22,068 bases of DNA. Origin: Myxococcales bacterium. GTDB taxonomy: Bacteria > UBA10199 > 2-02-FULL-44-16 > JAAZCA01. Below the pieces are notes generated by a model. That model did not search any database and was not told the DNA's origin. It was given only the letters and a program-made list of their open reading frames with translations. The stretch spans positions 1-22,068 of the forward strand of contig JAAZCA010000032.1 of the NCBI GenBank assembly GCA_012513515.1, in the 5' to 3' direction. This document shows positions 1 to 8,027 of this stretch, in pieces (positions within the stretch are counted from its first letter, which is position 1; each line of letters starts with the position of its first letter). Both the position numbers and the translations under genes were made by a program.

Positions 1-341
1 AGCGTTTGACTCTCATAATAATTGGGGTTCTCCTCGGAAATCTTTTTCACCTCTTTATTGAATCTTGCGAGCATGAAGTCGAAAAGCCTGCCCGCATTCT
101 CATTCAGACCGTAGTTATCCCCTTCCTTGTGTGAGTAGATCCTTTCGAAGCCGGACTCCTCCCACATATTATCCTCCAGAAACTTTTCCCAGATCCAGAC
201 GAAATCATCGACCTGCAAAAATTTGCCTATATGGAATATTCTGGCGCGCTCATTCTCATCGACCCTTTTCAAACAGTCTATAAATTCCGACTTGCCCGCA
301 GCTGGGCGCCCCAATAAAAGTATATTTTCAAATCTGTTCAT
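1..341 (-). CDS. P-loop kinase-like protein, partial (paralog of the upstream gene)
   Basis: This gene starts at the ATG at 341-339 and reads off the left edge, so only the first 113 residues are visible. The N-terminus begins MNRFENILLLGRPAAGKSEF, giving a Walker A P-loop (GRPAAGKS) near residues 11-18, followed by a conserved block with VDDFVWIWEKFLEDNMWEE. It is clearly homologous to the gene at 338-1078, at roughly half identity by eye over the shared part. Its start codon overlaps the stop of that gene (ATGA), so the two are very likely translationally coupled. The P-loop and overall look suggest a nucleotide-binding kinase of the adenylate-kinase/deoxynucleoside-kinase type, but the substrate is not recognisable. 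The homology and overlap are seen directly; the kinase function is inferred. Confidence 0.85.
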   Translation of the reverse strand, partial: MNRFENILLLGRPAAGKSEFIDCLKRVDENERARIFHIGKFLQVDDFVWIWEKFLEDNMWEESGFERIYSHKEGDNYGLNENAGRLFDFMLARFNKEVKKISEENPNYYESQT

Positions 342-1078
342 TTTTTCTTCTCCTGGTAGATCTCGAATAGGCGATCAAGATGAGGTCCGTATCGTTTCGC
401 CAATGGCCCGCGTTCTTTGAGCTCGGGAGTATTATTCATCGTTACAAATGGTATATCGACGCCATGAAAGGTAAGAAAACCAAATTCTTTTCCGCCAGTC
501 AGTTCATGCCAGTCGTCGATTTTATAAAAATACTCCATCGTCTCCTTCGGGGCCATATGGGCGAGGCTGGAGCTTTTAAGCTTCTCCTGATATCTTGCTA
601 TGTTTCTTCGCCACGACTCCTCGAAATCGACGTCAACGTAAAGTATTGCCGCCTTTTCCAAAACCTCCTTTGAAAGCCTCGTGAGCGCATTTTTGTAGGC
701 ATCCTTCATCCCGCGAGCGAACTCTATGATGAGGGTCCCCTCTTCATAAAAATCCGGATTGGAAAGATACTTCTTGTTTATTACGTAGTTGAATTTTGCG
801 AAGAGAAAATCGTAGAGCTTTATCTGATCCGGAAATTTTACGTTGTAATTTCCTTCCTTGCGTTCCGAAAACACCCTTTCGTAGCCCGCTTCTTCCCATA
901 GGTCATCCTCGAGAAATTTTTCCCATAGCCAGAAAAAATCGTCCACCCCCTCAATCTTGCCCAGATGATATTTATCGGCCCTTTCGGAATCGGAGGTTTT
1001 TTCCATAAAATCTATAAACTCCGATTTTCCGGCTGCGGGGCGCCCTAGAAGCAGAAAATGGTCGAATGTCCTACTCAC
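338..1078 (-). CDS. P-loop kinase-like protein of unknown substrate
   Basis: This is a 246-residue protein. The Walker A motif GRPAAGKS lies at residues 12-19 directly after a short hydrophobic strand (HFLLL). A second strand, LIIEFARG at about 116-123, could carry the acidic/arginine residues of a nucleoside-kinase core, and the arginine-rich RRNIARYQEK at about 157-166 could be a lid. There is no signal peptide or membrane segment, so it is probably cytoplasmic. The start is GTG at 1078-1076, chosen because an excellent Shine-Dalgarno sequence (AGAGGAGG) lies just upstream. Its stop overlaps the start of the paralogous gene at 341 by ATGA, so this is a tandem duplicate in one operon. I do not recognise a named family; a nucleotide or small-molecule kinase is the best guess. 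Confidence 0.85.
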   Translation of the reverse strand: MSRTFDHFLLLGRPAAGKSEFIDFMEKTSDSERADKYHLGKIEGVDDFFWLWEKFLEDDLWEEAGYERVFSERKEGNYNVKFPDQIKLYDFLFAKFNYVINKKYLSNPDFYEEGTLIIEFARGMKDAYKNALTRLSKEVLEKAAILYVDVDFEESWRRNIARYQEKLKSSSLAHMAPKETMEYFYKIDDWHELTGGKEFGFLTFHGVDIPFVTMNNTPELKERGPLAKRYGPHLDRLFEIYQEKKK

Positions 1079-1259
1079 GATTTCCTCCTCTGTTTGTGGT
1101 GGTTGGGATCAAAGGGAGAGCTAGCACGAAAGAAGCATCGACTGCAAGGCTTGCAAATACAGATTTTACCTATAAAAACTGCCCTAGCACTCCTTGACAA
1201 AGGGGAATGCTTCAACTATTGCGTTGCCGCGCTAACTTACCAAATATGAAAGGATTTTT
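1079..1259. promoter_or_regulatory. divergent intergenic region between kinase pair and nfnA
   Basis: This 181-nt spacer separates divergent genes and must hold promoters for both. On the plus strand a perfect TTGACA lies at 1194-1199, with a poor -10 candidate TATTGC at 1217-1222 (17-nt spacing). The nfnA ribosome-binding site AAAGGA is at 1249-1254. On the minus strand a TAAAAT hexamer is present (complement of 1164-1169) but has no convincing -35. Promoter positions are tentative. Confidence 0.35.
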
Positions 1260-2117
1260 ATGAACAGGATAGTACGGAGGAATCAACTCTCCGATAACGT
1301 GGTGGAGCTCGTAGTGGCATCCCCGGTCATCGCCCGCAAACGAAAGCCCGGTCAGTTTATAATACTTCGTACTCACGCCGACAAAGCGGAGAGAATACCG
1401 CTGACGATAGCCGACGCGGATTCAAATGCAGGGACGATCACTCTCGTGTTTCAGGTTGTCGGGAAAAGCACTGCGGAGCTTTCGGATCTGAAAGAAGGGG
1501 ATTCAATACACGACCTCGCCGGGCCTCTGGGTAAACCTACACACGTAGAAAATTTTGGAAGCGTGGTCTGTATCGGCGGGGGAATAGGAATCGCTCCGCT
1601 CCATCCGATCGCTCAGGCGATGAAGTCTGCAGGCAACAGGGTAACATCAATACTCGGCGCCAGGACAAAAAATCTTCTGATAATGCAGGAGCATATGAAG
1701 AAGGCTTCCGACGAAGTGATAGTTGTCACCGACGACGGAAGCGCAGGTGATCAGGGATTCGTCACAACCGCACTGGAAAAATTAATTTCTTCCGGAGAAA
1801 AAATCGACATGGTTGTAGCGATAGGGCCTTCGATAATGATGAAGATGGTCTGCAAGGTTACAAAACAGCACGACATCAGAACGGTGGTTTCCTTAAACAC
1901 CATTATGGTCGATGGAACCGGCATGTGCGGATGTTGCAGAGTTTCGGTGGATGGAACTACTCAGTTCGTATGCGTGGACGGACCGGAATTCGACGGACAT
2001 AAGGTAGATTTCGAAGAAATGATGCAGAGGCAATCGACATACCTGGATCAGGAAAAAAAATCTTACGAAATTTATAAGCACGGCTGCGGCGACAACTGCA
2101 CCTGCAACCGCAAATAA
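1260..2117 (+). CDS. nfnA: NfnA-type ferredoxin-NADP+ oxidoreductase FAD/NAD-binding subunit (sulfide dehydrogenase SudB-like)
   Basis: This 285-residue flavoprotein is of the dihydroorotate-dehydrogenase electron-transfer (PyrK)/NfnA/SudB type. RIPLTIAD near residue 46 is the FAD-binding motif. GGGIGIAPLHPIAQAMK near 106-122 is the nucleotide-binding loop. Cysteines of CGCC (223-226) and C238 fit the [2Fe-2S] site in the C-terminal part. The length matches the family. The start ATG has AAAGGA six bases upstream. It is followed after 32 nt by the partner subunit nfnB. In known NfnAB complexes this subunit binds NADH and the pair couples NADH plus reduced ferredoxin to NADP+ reduction by flavin-based electron bifurcation. 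An oddity is the extra cysteine-rich tail CGDNCTC at about 276-282. The alternative reading, a ferredoxin:NADP reductase or sulfide dehydrogenase subunit, cannot be excluded by eye. Confidence 0.88.
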   Translation: MNRIVRRNQLSDNVVELVVASPVIARKRKPGQFIILRTHADKAERIPLTIADADSNAGTITLVFQVVGKSTAELSDLKEGDSIHDLAGPLGKPTHVENFGSVVCIGGGIGIAPLHPIAQAMKSAGNRVTSILGARTKNLLIMQEHMKKASDEVIVVTDDGSAGDQGFVTTALEKLISSGEKIDMVVAIGPSIMMKMVCKVTKQHDIRTVVSLNTIMVDGTGMCGCCRVSVDGTTQFVCVDGPEFDGHKVDFEEMMQRQSTYLDQEKKSYEIYKHGCGDNCTCNRK

Positions 2118-2149
2118 TTTTCAAAAAACGGCAGCACTAGGAGATTTCG

Positions 2150-3565
2150 ATGACACTGACAGCGGCGGAAAGAATGAAAATACCCAGGCAGAACATGAGG
2201 GAGCAGCCCCCTGCCGAAAGGGTAAAAAATTTCAAAGAGGTTCCATTCGGCTATACTGAGGACGAAGCTGTAGAGGAAGCAAAGCGATGTATAGCCTGCA
2301 AGGCGCCACAGTGCATGACCGGATGCCCCGTGGAAATAGATATTCCAAAATTCATACAGCAGATAGCTAACCGCGATTTCGAAAGAGCTATTGAAACTGT
2401 CAAGAAGACAAACCTCCTTCCTGCCGTCTGTGGCAGGGTATGCCCGCAAGAGACTCAATGCGAAATCAAGTGTATCCTGGGAAAGAAGCACAAGCCCGTC
2501 GCAATAGGAAATCTCGAAAGATTCATCGCCGACTATGAACGAAACAAACTTGGCGCAAAAATTCCTCAAATCGCCAGCAAAAGCGGACGTCGAGTTGCAG
2601 TCGTTGGCGCAGGACCCGCAGGACTTACCGTTGCCGGAGACCTCGCAAAGATGGGACACTCGGTAACCGTATTCGAAGCTCTTCACAGGCTCGGCGGCGT
2701 CCTCATGTACGGAATCCCGGAATTTCGGCTGCCAAAGGAAATTCTTGAATTCGAAGCCAAATTTCTCGAAAAATTGGGCGTGGAATTTAAGGTCAATGCG
2801 GTTATAGGTATGCAGTATTCTCTGGATGAACTCTTCGAGCAGGGATTCGAAGCGATCTTCCTTGGGACTGGAGCCGGGCTCCCCTATTTCATGAACATAC
2901 CCGGTGAAAACTTCAACGGCGTATATTCCGCAAACGAATATTTGACCAGGTCGAATCTGATGGGGGCATATGAATTCCCGAAATCCGACACTCCAATAGC
3001 TCAGTCCAAAAATGTAGCCGTCGTAGGCGGCGGAAATGTGGCTATGGATGCAGCCAGAACGGCAAAGAGGCTCGGCGCTGAAAATGTCTATATAATATAC
3101 AGACGCTCGGAACAGGAAATGCCAGCAAGGCTCGCCGAAGTTCATCACGCGAAGGAAGAAGGAATAATCTTCAACATCCTCATGAATCCGACCAGATTCA
3201 TAGGTGATAAAAACGGATGGCTAACTAAGGTCGAGTGCATAAAGATGGAACTCGGGGAACCGGATAACTCTGGGAGAAGGCGCCCGGTACCGGTGAAAGG
3301 CTCCGAATTTATGATCGACATCGACTGTGCCGTTATCGCCATAGGAAACGGTCCAAACCCTCTGGTTCCGCGTACTACGCCAGATCTGGAAACCAACAAG
3401 TGGGGAAATATCATAGCAAATCCCGAAACCCAGAAGACTTCGAAGAAGGGGGTGTTCGCCGGAGGGGATATAGTTCTCGGCGCCGCAACCGTCATTCTCG
3501 CAATGGGAGAAGGACGGCGAGCCGCCAAGGCAATAGATGATTACTTGAAAACAGGGAACTGGTAG
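2150..3565 (+). CDS. nfnB: NfnB / glutamate synthase small-subunit-like NADPH oxidoreductase (GltD/SudA family)
   Basis: This 471-residue protein belongs to the glutamate synthase beta-chain family. The N-terminal double [4Fe-4S] domain shows C47, C50, C55 and C59 (CIACKAPQCMTGCPV) and C94, C98, C104 and C108 (CGRVCPQETQCEIKC). The FAD-binding GAGPAGL is at 153-159 and the NADPH-binding GGGNVAMDAARTAKRLG starts near 293, followed by YRRSEQEMPA. The C-terminal FAD-contacting GVFAGGDIVLGAATVILAMGEGRRAA is intact. The start is preceded by TAGGAGAT. Pairing directly behind nfnA, with no large glutamate synthase subunit nearby, favours NfnB (NADPH and ferredoxin side of a bifurcating transhydrogenase) over GltD. 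The older names sulfide dehydrogenase subunit alpha or homotetrameric GltA describe the same family. Cytoplasmic. Confidence 0.9.
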   Translation: MTLTAAERMKIPRQNMREQPPAERVKNFKEVPFGYTEDEAVEEAKRCIACKAPQCMTGCPVEIDIPKFIQQIANRDFERAIETVKKTNLLPAVCGRVCPQETQCEIKCILGKKHKPVAIGNLERFIADYERNKLGAKIPQIASKSGRRVAVVGAGPAGLTVAGDLAKMGHSVTVFEALHRLGGVLMYGIPEFRLPKEILEFEAKFLEKLGVEFKVNAVIGMQYSLDELFEQGFEAIFLGTGAGLPYFMNIPGENFNGVYSANEYLTRSNLMGAYEFPKSDTPIAQSKNVAVVGGGNVAMDAARTAKRLGAENVYIIYRRSEQEMPARLAEVHHAKEEGIIFNILMNPTRFIGDKNGWLTKVECIKMELGEPDNSGRRRPVPVKGSEFMIDIDCAVIAIGNGPNPLVPRTTPDLETNKWGNIIANPETQKTSKKGVFAGGDIVLGAATVILAMGEGRRAAKAIDDYLKTGNW

Positions 3566-3592
3566 CACATAAAAGCAAGGGGAGGGCTTCAC

Positions 3593-4045
3593 ATGCAGAA
3601 AAATTTCGCATCTGAACTGATAGCAAAAGCGATTGAACGTGAGGAGGATGCCCATAGGTTATATAGTCAAGCGGCAAACCTCGCTCAAAAGCCGGAAGTC
3701 AAAAAACTTTTTGAGGAACTCGCATCGCAGGAACTCGACCATAAAGAAACGCTCAAGAAAATAGACCCGTCCCAGTTTAGCGAAAAAGCCAGCGAAAAGA
3801 CTGCGACTTCAAACATCGCTTCTCTTGTCGAACCACGCAAACTCAACCCAGGGTTTTCTATTCAGGATGCGCTGATTTTCGCCATAAAAAGAGAGGAAGA
3901 ATCCTATCGTTTTTACACCGAATTCGCTGAGCTGGCCGAGGATGAAAAACTTAAAAATATTTTCTTCAACCTAGCAGCGATGGAGATGCATCACAAAAAC
4001 TCGCTGGAAGATATCTACGACAGAAAAATAGCGTGGGAGAACTAG
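3593..4045 (+). CDS. rubrerythrin-like diiron (ferritin-superfamily) protein
   Basis: This 150-residue all-helical protein has two matching halves. EREEDAHRLY (E17/E18, Y24) with ELDH (E47, H50) recurs as KREEESYRFY (E101/E102, Y108) with EMHH (E131, H134). This is the E...E..H ligand pattern of a rubrerythrin-type diiron four-helix bundle. There is no C-terminal rubredoxin CxxC domain, so it is a short erythrin-like version. Known relatives reduce peroxide or scavenge oxygen species in anaerobes. The ribosome-binding site is AGGGGAGGG before the ATG. It sits 27 nt behind nfnB, so electrons from NADPH or ferredoxin may feed it, which is inference. It ends only 7 nt from the convergent gene at 4053. 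Confidence 0.85.
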   Translation: MQKNFASELIAKAIEREEDAHRLYSQAANLAQKPEVKKLFEELASQELDHKETLKKIDPSQFSEKASEKTATSNIASLVEPRKLNPGFSIQDALIFAIKREEESYRFYTEFAELAEDEKLKNIFFNLAAMEMHHKNSLEDIYDRKIAWEN

Positions 4046-4052
4046 GCTGTCT

Positions 4053-4574
4053 TCACCCTGATGATTCTTCCTCAAGATCTCCCGATGAAAAAGAAGATAG
4101 GATATCCTTTTGGACTATCTGATAAGCAGCAAGCGAATATTTTGAATCCCGTTCGATATCGGAGGCGAGCTGCTCACCATCTTTTCCGGCAAGATTTATG
4201 AATTCACGCGCACGCAACCCGCTCTCATCGTGATTCACAATCGTAAGATTTTTCCCATCCCCCTTCGGATCCTTCAGATGTATAGTCAGGTGTTTCACTA
4301 TAACGGTATTTTTAAGATTGCTCGTAATCTGGCGCTTAGTTGGCAGCGGCCTCACGTCCTCAGGTGAAACAAACAAGTGATGAATTTCTCCGTTGATCTC
4401 TATCGGCCTCTGGCGGTCTTCGGAGTTCTCCGGACCGATAACTATTTCGTAGTGGCCGTAATTGGCATTCACGCTTATGACATGGACCTCGCCCGGCTTC
4501 ATATCCTTCAGATCCTTGACCACCTCAGCGAGCTGTTTGAAAAAAGGAGCGGTAGGTCGCTTTTTTCTACTCAT
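4053..4574 (-). CDS. protein of unknown function under a sigma-54-like promoter
   Basis: This 173-residue protein is not one I recognise. The start chosen is the ATG at 4574-4572 (MSRKKRPTAPFF), because GAGGGGGGA lies just upstream and because the longer reading frame, which begins at 4631, would start inside a -24/-12 promoter. The N-terminus is basic. The middle alternates beta-type stretches (EVHVISVNANYGHYEIVIG, IEINGEIHHLFVSPEDV, TVIVKHLTIHLKD, KNLTIVNHDESG), suggesting a mostly beta domain. The C-terminus is helical, then Ser/Glu-rich. There is no signal peptide, membrane segment or metal motif. It is monocistronic, between a convergent rubrerythrin gene and aspS. The function is unknown; the promoter suggests expression under a specific activator. 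Confidence 0.75.
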   Translation of the reverse strand: MSRKKRPTAPFFKQLAEVVKDLKDMKPGEVHVISVNANYGHYEIVIGPENSEDRQRPIEINGEIHHLFVSPEDVRPLPTKRQITSNLKNTVIVKHLTIHLKDPKGDGKNLTIVNHDESGLRAREFINLAGKDGEQLASDIERDSKYSLAAYQIVQKDILSSFSSGDLEEESSG

Positions 4575-4620
4575 TTGTCCCCCCTCGGTTCTTTTCCCAG
4601 TACGCTCCGCTTCCAAGCAA

Positions 4621-4638
4621 GAGCAATTCATATGCCAA
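4621..4638 (-). promoter_or_regulatory. putative sigma-54 (-24/-12) promoter
   Basis: On the minus strand the sequence reads TTGGCATATGAATTGCTC. It has TGGCA, then TTGCT, with GG and GC separated by exactly 10 nt, which matches the RpoN consensus YTGGCAYRNNNNTTGCW well. The predicted start of transcription is near 4611, giving a leader of about 37 nt with a strong ribosome-binding site before the ATG at 4574. Confidence 0.65.
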
Positions 4639-4724
4639 TAAATGTCATAGATTTTTTATTGATAACTAATTGAAAAATAAGAAATTATCATAGAGACCTC
4701 GCGAAACAGCCCACACCCCCGCAG

Positions 4725-4738
4725 GTCAATATATTGAC
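4725..4738. promoter_or_regulatory. 14-bp perfect palindrome, candidate upstream activator site
   Basis: GTCAATATATTGAC is a perfect 14-bp palindrome. It is centred about 120 bp upstream of the predicted sigma-54 start point at about 4611, the distance usual for enhancer-binding-protein sites. The role is inferred from position and symmetry only. Confidence 0.45.
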
Positions 4739-4893
4739 GAACGCGAAGAAGCTGTGGAGTTTTTGACATGGGCTCAAATTAACAGCAGAGACCTTTTCCC
4801 CATAGGGAGAAAGAGGAGGGGCTTAATCGCCCTGAAAATTAAAGAAAATGCGAAATAGTTGAAAGGTTGAGCTTCCTACAGTTAGCGAGGGTT

Positions 4894-6654
4894 CTACTTC
4901 GAAAGCGATATCCCTAGTTCAGCGAGTTGGTGCTCATCAACATTCGAAGGGGCATCCGACATGAGATCGGTGGCCGACGTAGTCTTTGGAAAAGCTATGA
5001 CATCGCGTATGGAATCCGTGCCGGCAAGGAGCATAACCAGCCTGTCTAGCCCCAAGGCAATTCCCCCATGCGGAGGAGCCCCGAACTGAAGCGCATCAAG
5101 GAGAAAACCAAACTTGGCGCGTGCCTCCTCTTCGCATATTCCGAGCACATCGAATATTTTCGACTGCATGCGGCTGTCATGAATACGAGTCGATCCGCCG
5201 CCGACCTCGCTGCCGTTCATCACGATGTCATAGGCTAAGGAACGAGCCTTCGATGGATCGGAATCCAAAAGCGCCACGTCATCAGGATGAGGGGCTGTGA
5301 AAGGATGATGAACGGCTACGTACCGCTTCTCATCGTTATTCCATTCCAGAAGCGGGAAATCCACTACCCAGAATATGTCCAGCTTCGATTCATCCAGAAG
5401 CCCCAATTTTTTCCCAAGGAAAGTCCTAACGTTTCCGAGGGATACATTTGCTGTATTTGCGAAATCAGCGACGAGAAGGACTATATCCCCATCTTTCGCA
5501 TTACAGGATTTTATAATATTATCCTTCTCCGCATCGGAGAAAAATTTTGCCACCGACCCACTCCAGCCATCAGCGGAAAGCTTCACCCACGCAAGCCCCT
5601 TCGCGCCGAAGGTCTTTGCCACCACCTCAAGCTCGGCGATCTCTTTCCTGGAGAGCTCATGCGCACCAACATTGAGCGCTTTGACTATTCCTCCATTTGC
5701 CACGACGCCAGCGAAGGTTTTAAATCCGGAATTTTTGAACCCCGCCGTGACATCGGCCAGTTTCCAAGGAATACGCCTGTCCGGCCTGTCGCTTCCATAG
5801 AGTGACATCGCATCGGCGTATGTCATCCTCTCGATCGGAAGCGATATATCTATCCCTTGGGTTTCGCGAATTACCTTTTGGAAAAAACCATCCATTATTG
5901 AAAGAAGGCCGTCACGATCCAAAAAAGAGGCTTCTACGTCGATCTGCGTGAACTCAGGCTGGCGGTCAGCGCGGAGGTCCTCGTCCCTGAAGCACTTCAC
6001 TACCTGAAAATATCTGTCGAAACCTGAAACCATCAGGAGCTGTTTGAATATCTGGGGGCTCTGCGGAAGTGCGTAGAACATCCCCTTGCTGATGCGCGAT
6101 GGCACCAGATAGTCGCGAGCGCCTTCCGGAGTGCTCTTCGTAAGGAACGGCGTCTCTATTTCAAGAAATCCGTTATCGGAAAGATAATTTCTCGCATACT
6201 GCACAATCCTATGGCGCAGAGCGAGGATCTTTTGAAGCGCTGGTCTGCGAAGATCGATATACCTGTATTTCAAACGAAGTTCTTCGGAAACATCCGTCTC
6301 GTCCTCAACAAGAAACGGAAGAGGCTTGGAGGTATTTAGTATCTGCACCGAATCCGCTAAAATTTCAATCTCTCCGGTAGAAATCCTTTCGTTGGACTGC
6401 CCCTCCGGACGTCTGGAGACAGCCCCCTCTATTTCCAGAACATATTCAAAACGAACCGATTCTGTCGCCTTCATTATTTCCGCCGAGACGTGTTCCGGGT
6501 TTATCACAACCTGAGTGGTGCCAAACCTGTCGCGAAGCCCCAGGAAGATCAGGCTGCCGAGATCCCTTCTTGAACCGACCCAGCCCTGAAGTAAAACTCT
6601 TTTCCCCTCGTCGGAGCCCCTCAGCTCACCGCAAGTATGTGTCCTCTTCTTCAT
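4894..6654 (-). CDS. aspS: aspartyl-tRNA synthetase (bacterial type)
   Basis: AspRS charges tRNA-Asp with aspartate. The 586 residues match the bacterial length, including the inserted GAD domain. In order: an N-terminal OB-fold anticodon domain ([22 protein letters not shown], about 24-45); class II motif 2 with [18 protein letters not shown]; the insert ending in [27 protein letters not shown]; and motif 3, [15 protein letters not shown], near the C-terminus. It follows hisS by 47 nt on the same strand, a common hisS-aspS operon order. A weak AAGGGAG lies 12 nt before the ATG. Its specificity (Asp only, or Asp and Asn) is unclear: the position after RRD is Leu as in discriminating enzymes, but PEGQSN keeps Gly as in non-discriminating ones. 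GatCAB in the same window makes the question relevant. Confidence 0.97.
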   Translation of the reverse strand: MKKRTHTCGELRGSDEGKRVLLQGWVGSRRDLGSLIFLGLRDRFGTTQVVINPEHVSAEIMKATESVRFEYVLEIEGAVSRRPEGQSNERISTGEIEILADSVQILNTSKPLPFLVEDETDVSEELRLKYRYIDLRRPALQKILALRHRIVQYARNYLSDNGFLEIETPFLTKSTPEGARDYLVPSRISKGMFYALPQSPQIFKQLLMVSGFDRYFQVVKCFRDEDLRADRQPEFTQIDVEASFLDRDGLLSIMDGFFQKVIRETQGIDISLPIERMTYADAMSLYGSDRPDRRIPWKLADVTAGFKNSGFKTFAGVVANGGIVKALNVGAHELSRKEIAELEVVAKTFGAKGLAWVKLSADGWSGSVAKFFSDAEKDNIIKSCNAKDGDIVLLVADFANTANVSLGNVRTFLGKKLGLLDESKLDIFWVVDFPLLEWNNDEKRYVAVHHPFTAPHPDDVALLDSDPSKARSLAYDIVMNGSEVGGGSTRIHDSRMQSKIFDVLGICEEEARAKFGFLLDALQFGAPPHGGIALGLDRLVMLLAGTDSIRDVIAFPKTTSATDLMSDAPSNVDEHQLAELGISLSK

Positions 6655-6701
6655 TTTTACGATTCACTCCCTTGAAAAAGAACGGTGGGTTACAAAGCAA
6701 A

Positions 6702-7976
6702 TCAACCACCTATCTCGATGAAATGCATTGGAAGATCTTTGAGTCTTACCTCTTTCTGACTTCCCGCTTGCATATCGCGAACTATCGCGTGGCCTTTTTG
6801 AATTTCATCTTCGCCGATTATCACGACTGACTTGGCCAAAAGCTTGTCGGCCCTCTTCATCTGCGATTTAAGGGACTTTGAGGCATAATCCCACTCGACG
6901 CGAACCCCATCTTTCCTGAGAATTTGTATCATGGGCAGGGCGGCATCCCGCGCCTTATCTCCCAGTACGGCGAAATATATTACGTCGTCATTATAAAATT
7001 CCTGGCTGTAGGTCTGTTCCAAAAGAAGTACGAGCCTCTCCATTCCTAGCGCAAAGCCGATGCCAGGGAGATCAGGACCACCCAGTTCTTTGACGAGGCC
7101 ATCATACCTTCCGCCAGCCAAAACTGCGTTTTGTGAACCGAGCTTGTCGGTGAGGAATTCAAAGGTCGTACGCATATAGTAGTCCAGACCGCGCACGATC
7201 CTGTCGTTTACTGTGTATCCTACCTCAAGTAAATTTAGGGTCTCTTTCACCGTATTGAAATGTTCTACGCATTCATCACACCAAAAATCCGGGAATCGCG
7301 GAGCAGACTCAACTATTTTTTTGCAGCCCTCATTTTTACAATCCAGTATTCGCATCGGATTTTTGCCAAGCCTTCTTGCGCAGTCGCCGCAAAGCCCAGA
7401 CTTAGATGATTCAAAGTAACTTACCAAGGCAGAGTTGAACTGAGGACGGCACGCAGGGCAGCCTATTGAATTTATCTCGAGGACCAATCCCTCCGCGCCG
7501 ACATCTTTCAGAAAATGGTCGGCCATCGCGATAACCTCTGCATCGGCCATCGGGCTTTTGACATCGAAAAGCTCGCATCCAATCTGGTAGAACTGGCGCT
7601 GACGCCCTTTCTGGGGCCTCTCTCGGCGAAACATCGGCCCTATATAGAAAAATCTGGCCAGCGGAGCAGTATGACATATGTTGGATTCTATGTAGGCGCG
7701 CACCACAGGAGCGGTGCCCTCTGGGCGTAAAGTGAGCTTATCATCTCCCTGATCGACAAAACTGTACATCTCCTTTTCGACTATCGACGAGCTTTCGCCG
7801 ACACCTCTGACGAAGAGATCGGTATTCTCGACTATCGGGGTTCTGATTTCATAATAACCATAGGTTGAAAAAATCCTCCTGGCGCTCTTCTCGATGCGCT
7901 GCCACATCTTGACGGATGGTGGAATTACATCGACCATCCCCTTGATAGCCCTGATTATTTGTTTATCTTTTGCCAT
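6702..7976 (-). CDS. hisS: histidyl-tRNA synthetase
   Basis: HisRS is a class II synthetase that charges tRNA-His. With the start at ATG 7976-7974 (MAKDKQIIRAIKGMVDV) it has 424 residues, the usual length. Upstream in-frame codons would add about 33 atypical residues, so the shorter form is chosen. Visible motifs are motif 2 TLRPEGTAPVVRAY, the histidine-binding signature RGLDYYMRTTFEF, AGGRYDGLVKELGG, and motif 3 GIGFALGMERLVLLLE. A C-terminal anticodon domain follows (AVLGDKARDAALPMIQILRKDGVRVEWDY). A cysteine-containing insert (CPACR, CGDCARRLGKNPMRILDCK, CDECVEHF) is normal for the family. The gene leads an apparent hisS-aspS operon. There is no Shine-Dalgarno sequence before the chosen ATG; a promoter very close to the start is described separately. 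Confidence 0.96.
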   Translation of the reverse strand: MAKDKQIIRAIKGMVDVIPPSVKMWQRIEKSARRIFSTYGYYEIRTPIVENTDLFVRGVGESSSIVEKEMYSFVDQGDDKLTLRPEGTAPVVRAYIESNICHTAPLARFFYIGPMFRRERPQKGRQRQFYQIGCELFDVKSPMADAEVIAMADHFLKDVGAEGLVLEINSIGCPACRPQFNSALVSYFESSKSGLCGDCARRLGKNPMRILDCKNEGCKKIVESAPRFPDFWCDECVEHFNTVKETLNLLEVGYTVNDRIVRGLDYYMRTTFEFLTDKLGSQNAVLAGGRYDGLVKELGGPDLPGIGFALGMERLVLLLEQTYSQEFYNDDVIYFAVLGDKARDAALPMIQILRKDGVRVEWDYASKSLKSQMKRADKLLAKSVVIIGEDEIQKGHAIVRDMQAGSQKEVRLKDLPMHFIEIGG

Positions 7977-7989
7977 AGGACTGGCGAGA

Positions 7990-8017
7990 AGTATCAGAGG
8001 AAAATATCCCATGTCAA
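7990..8017 (-). promoter_or_regulatory. putative hisS promoter close to the start codon
   Basis: The minus strand has a perfect TTGACA (8017-8012) and GATACT (7995-7990) with 16-nt spacing. The -10 box ends 13 nt before the hisS ATG, so the transcript leader would be only about 7 nt, consistent with the missing Shine-Dalgarno sequence. This is sequence pattern only. Confidence 0.45.
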
Positions 8018-8027
8018 CGCAATTGCC

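Larger units (their letters stand above)
4575..4893. other. 319-nt non-coding region between the sigma-54-driven gene and aspS
   Basis: No reading frame here looks coding. The part next to the gene holds the putative -24/-12 promoter (4621-4638) and an AT-rich stretch (about 4640-4690). A 14-bp perfect palindrome lies at 4725-4738. The rest, about 4740-4893, should include the end of the aspS transcript. I see only a weak hairpin (GGGC/GCCC around 4819-4834) and no convincing terminator. Confidence 0.5.

Noticed and set aside
2072-3148. Long open frame (358 codons) on the minus strand
   Set aside because: It lies antisense to nfnB, has odd composition rich in Cys, Phe, Tyr and Ser, and has no ribosome-binding site; it is a shadow of the real gene.
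4575-4631. Longer N-terminus for the gene at 4053-4574
   Set aside because: The earlier start would lie inside the -24/-12 promoter and lacks a ribosome-binding site; the ATG at 4574 has a strong one.
5287-5805. Plus-strand frames of 140-170 codons opposite aspS
   Set aside because: Antisense to conserved AspRS sequence and without recognisable protein features.
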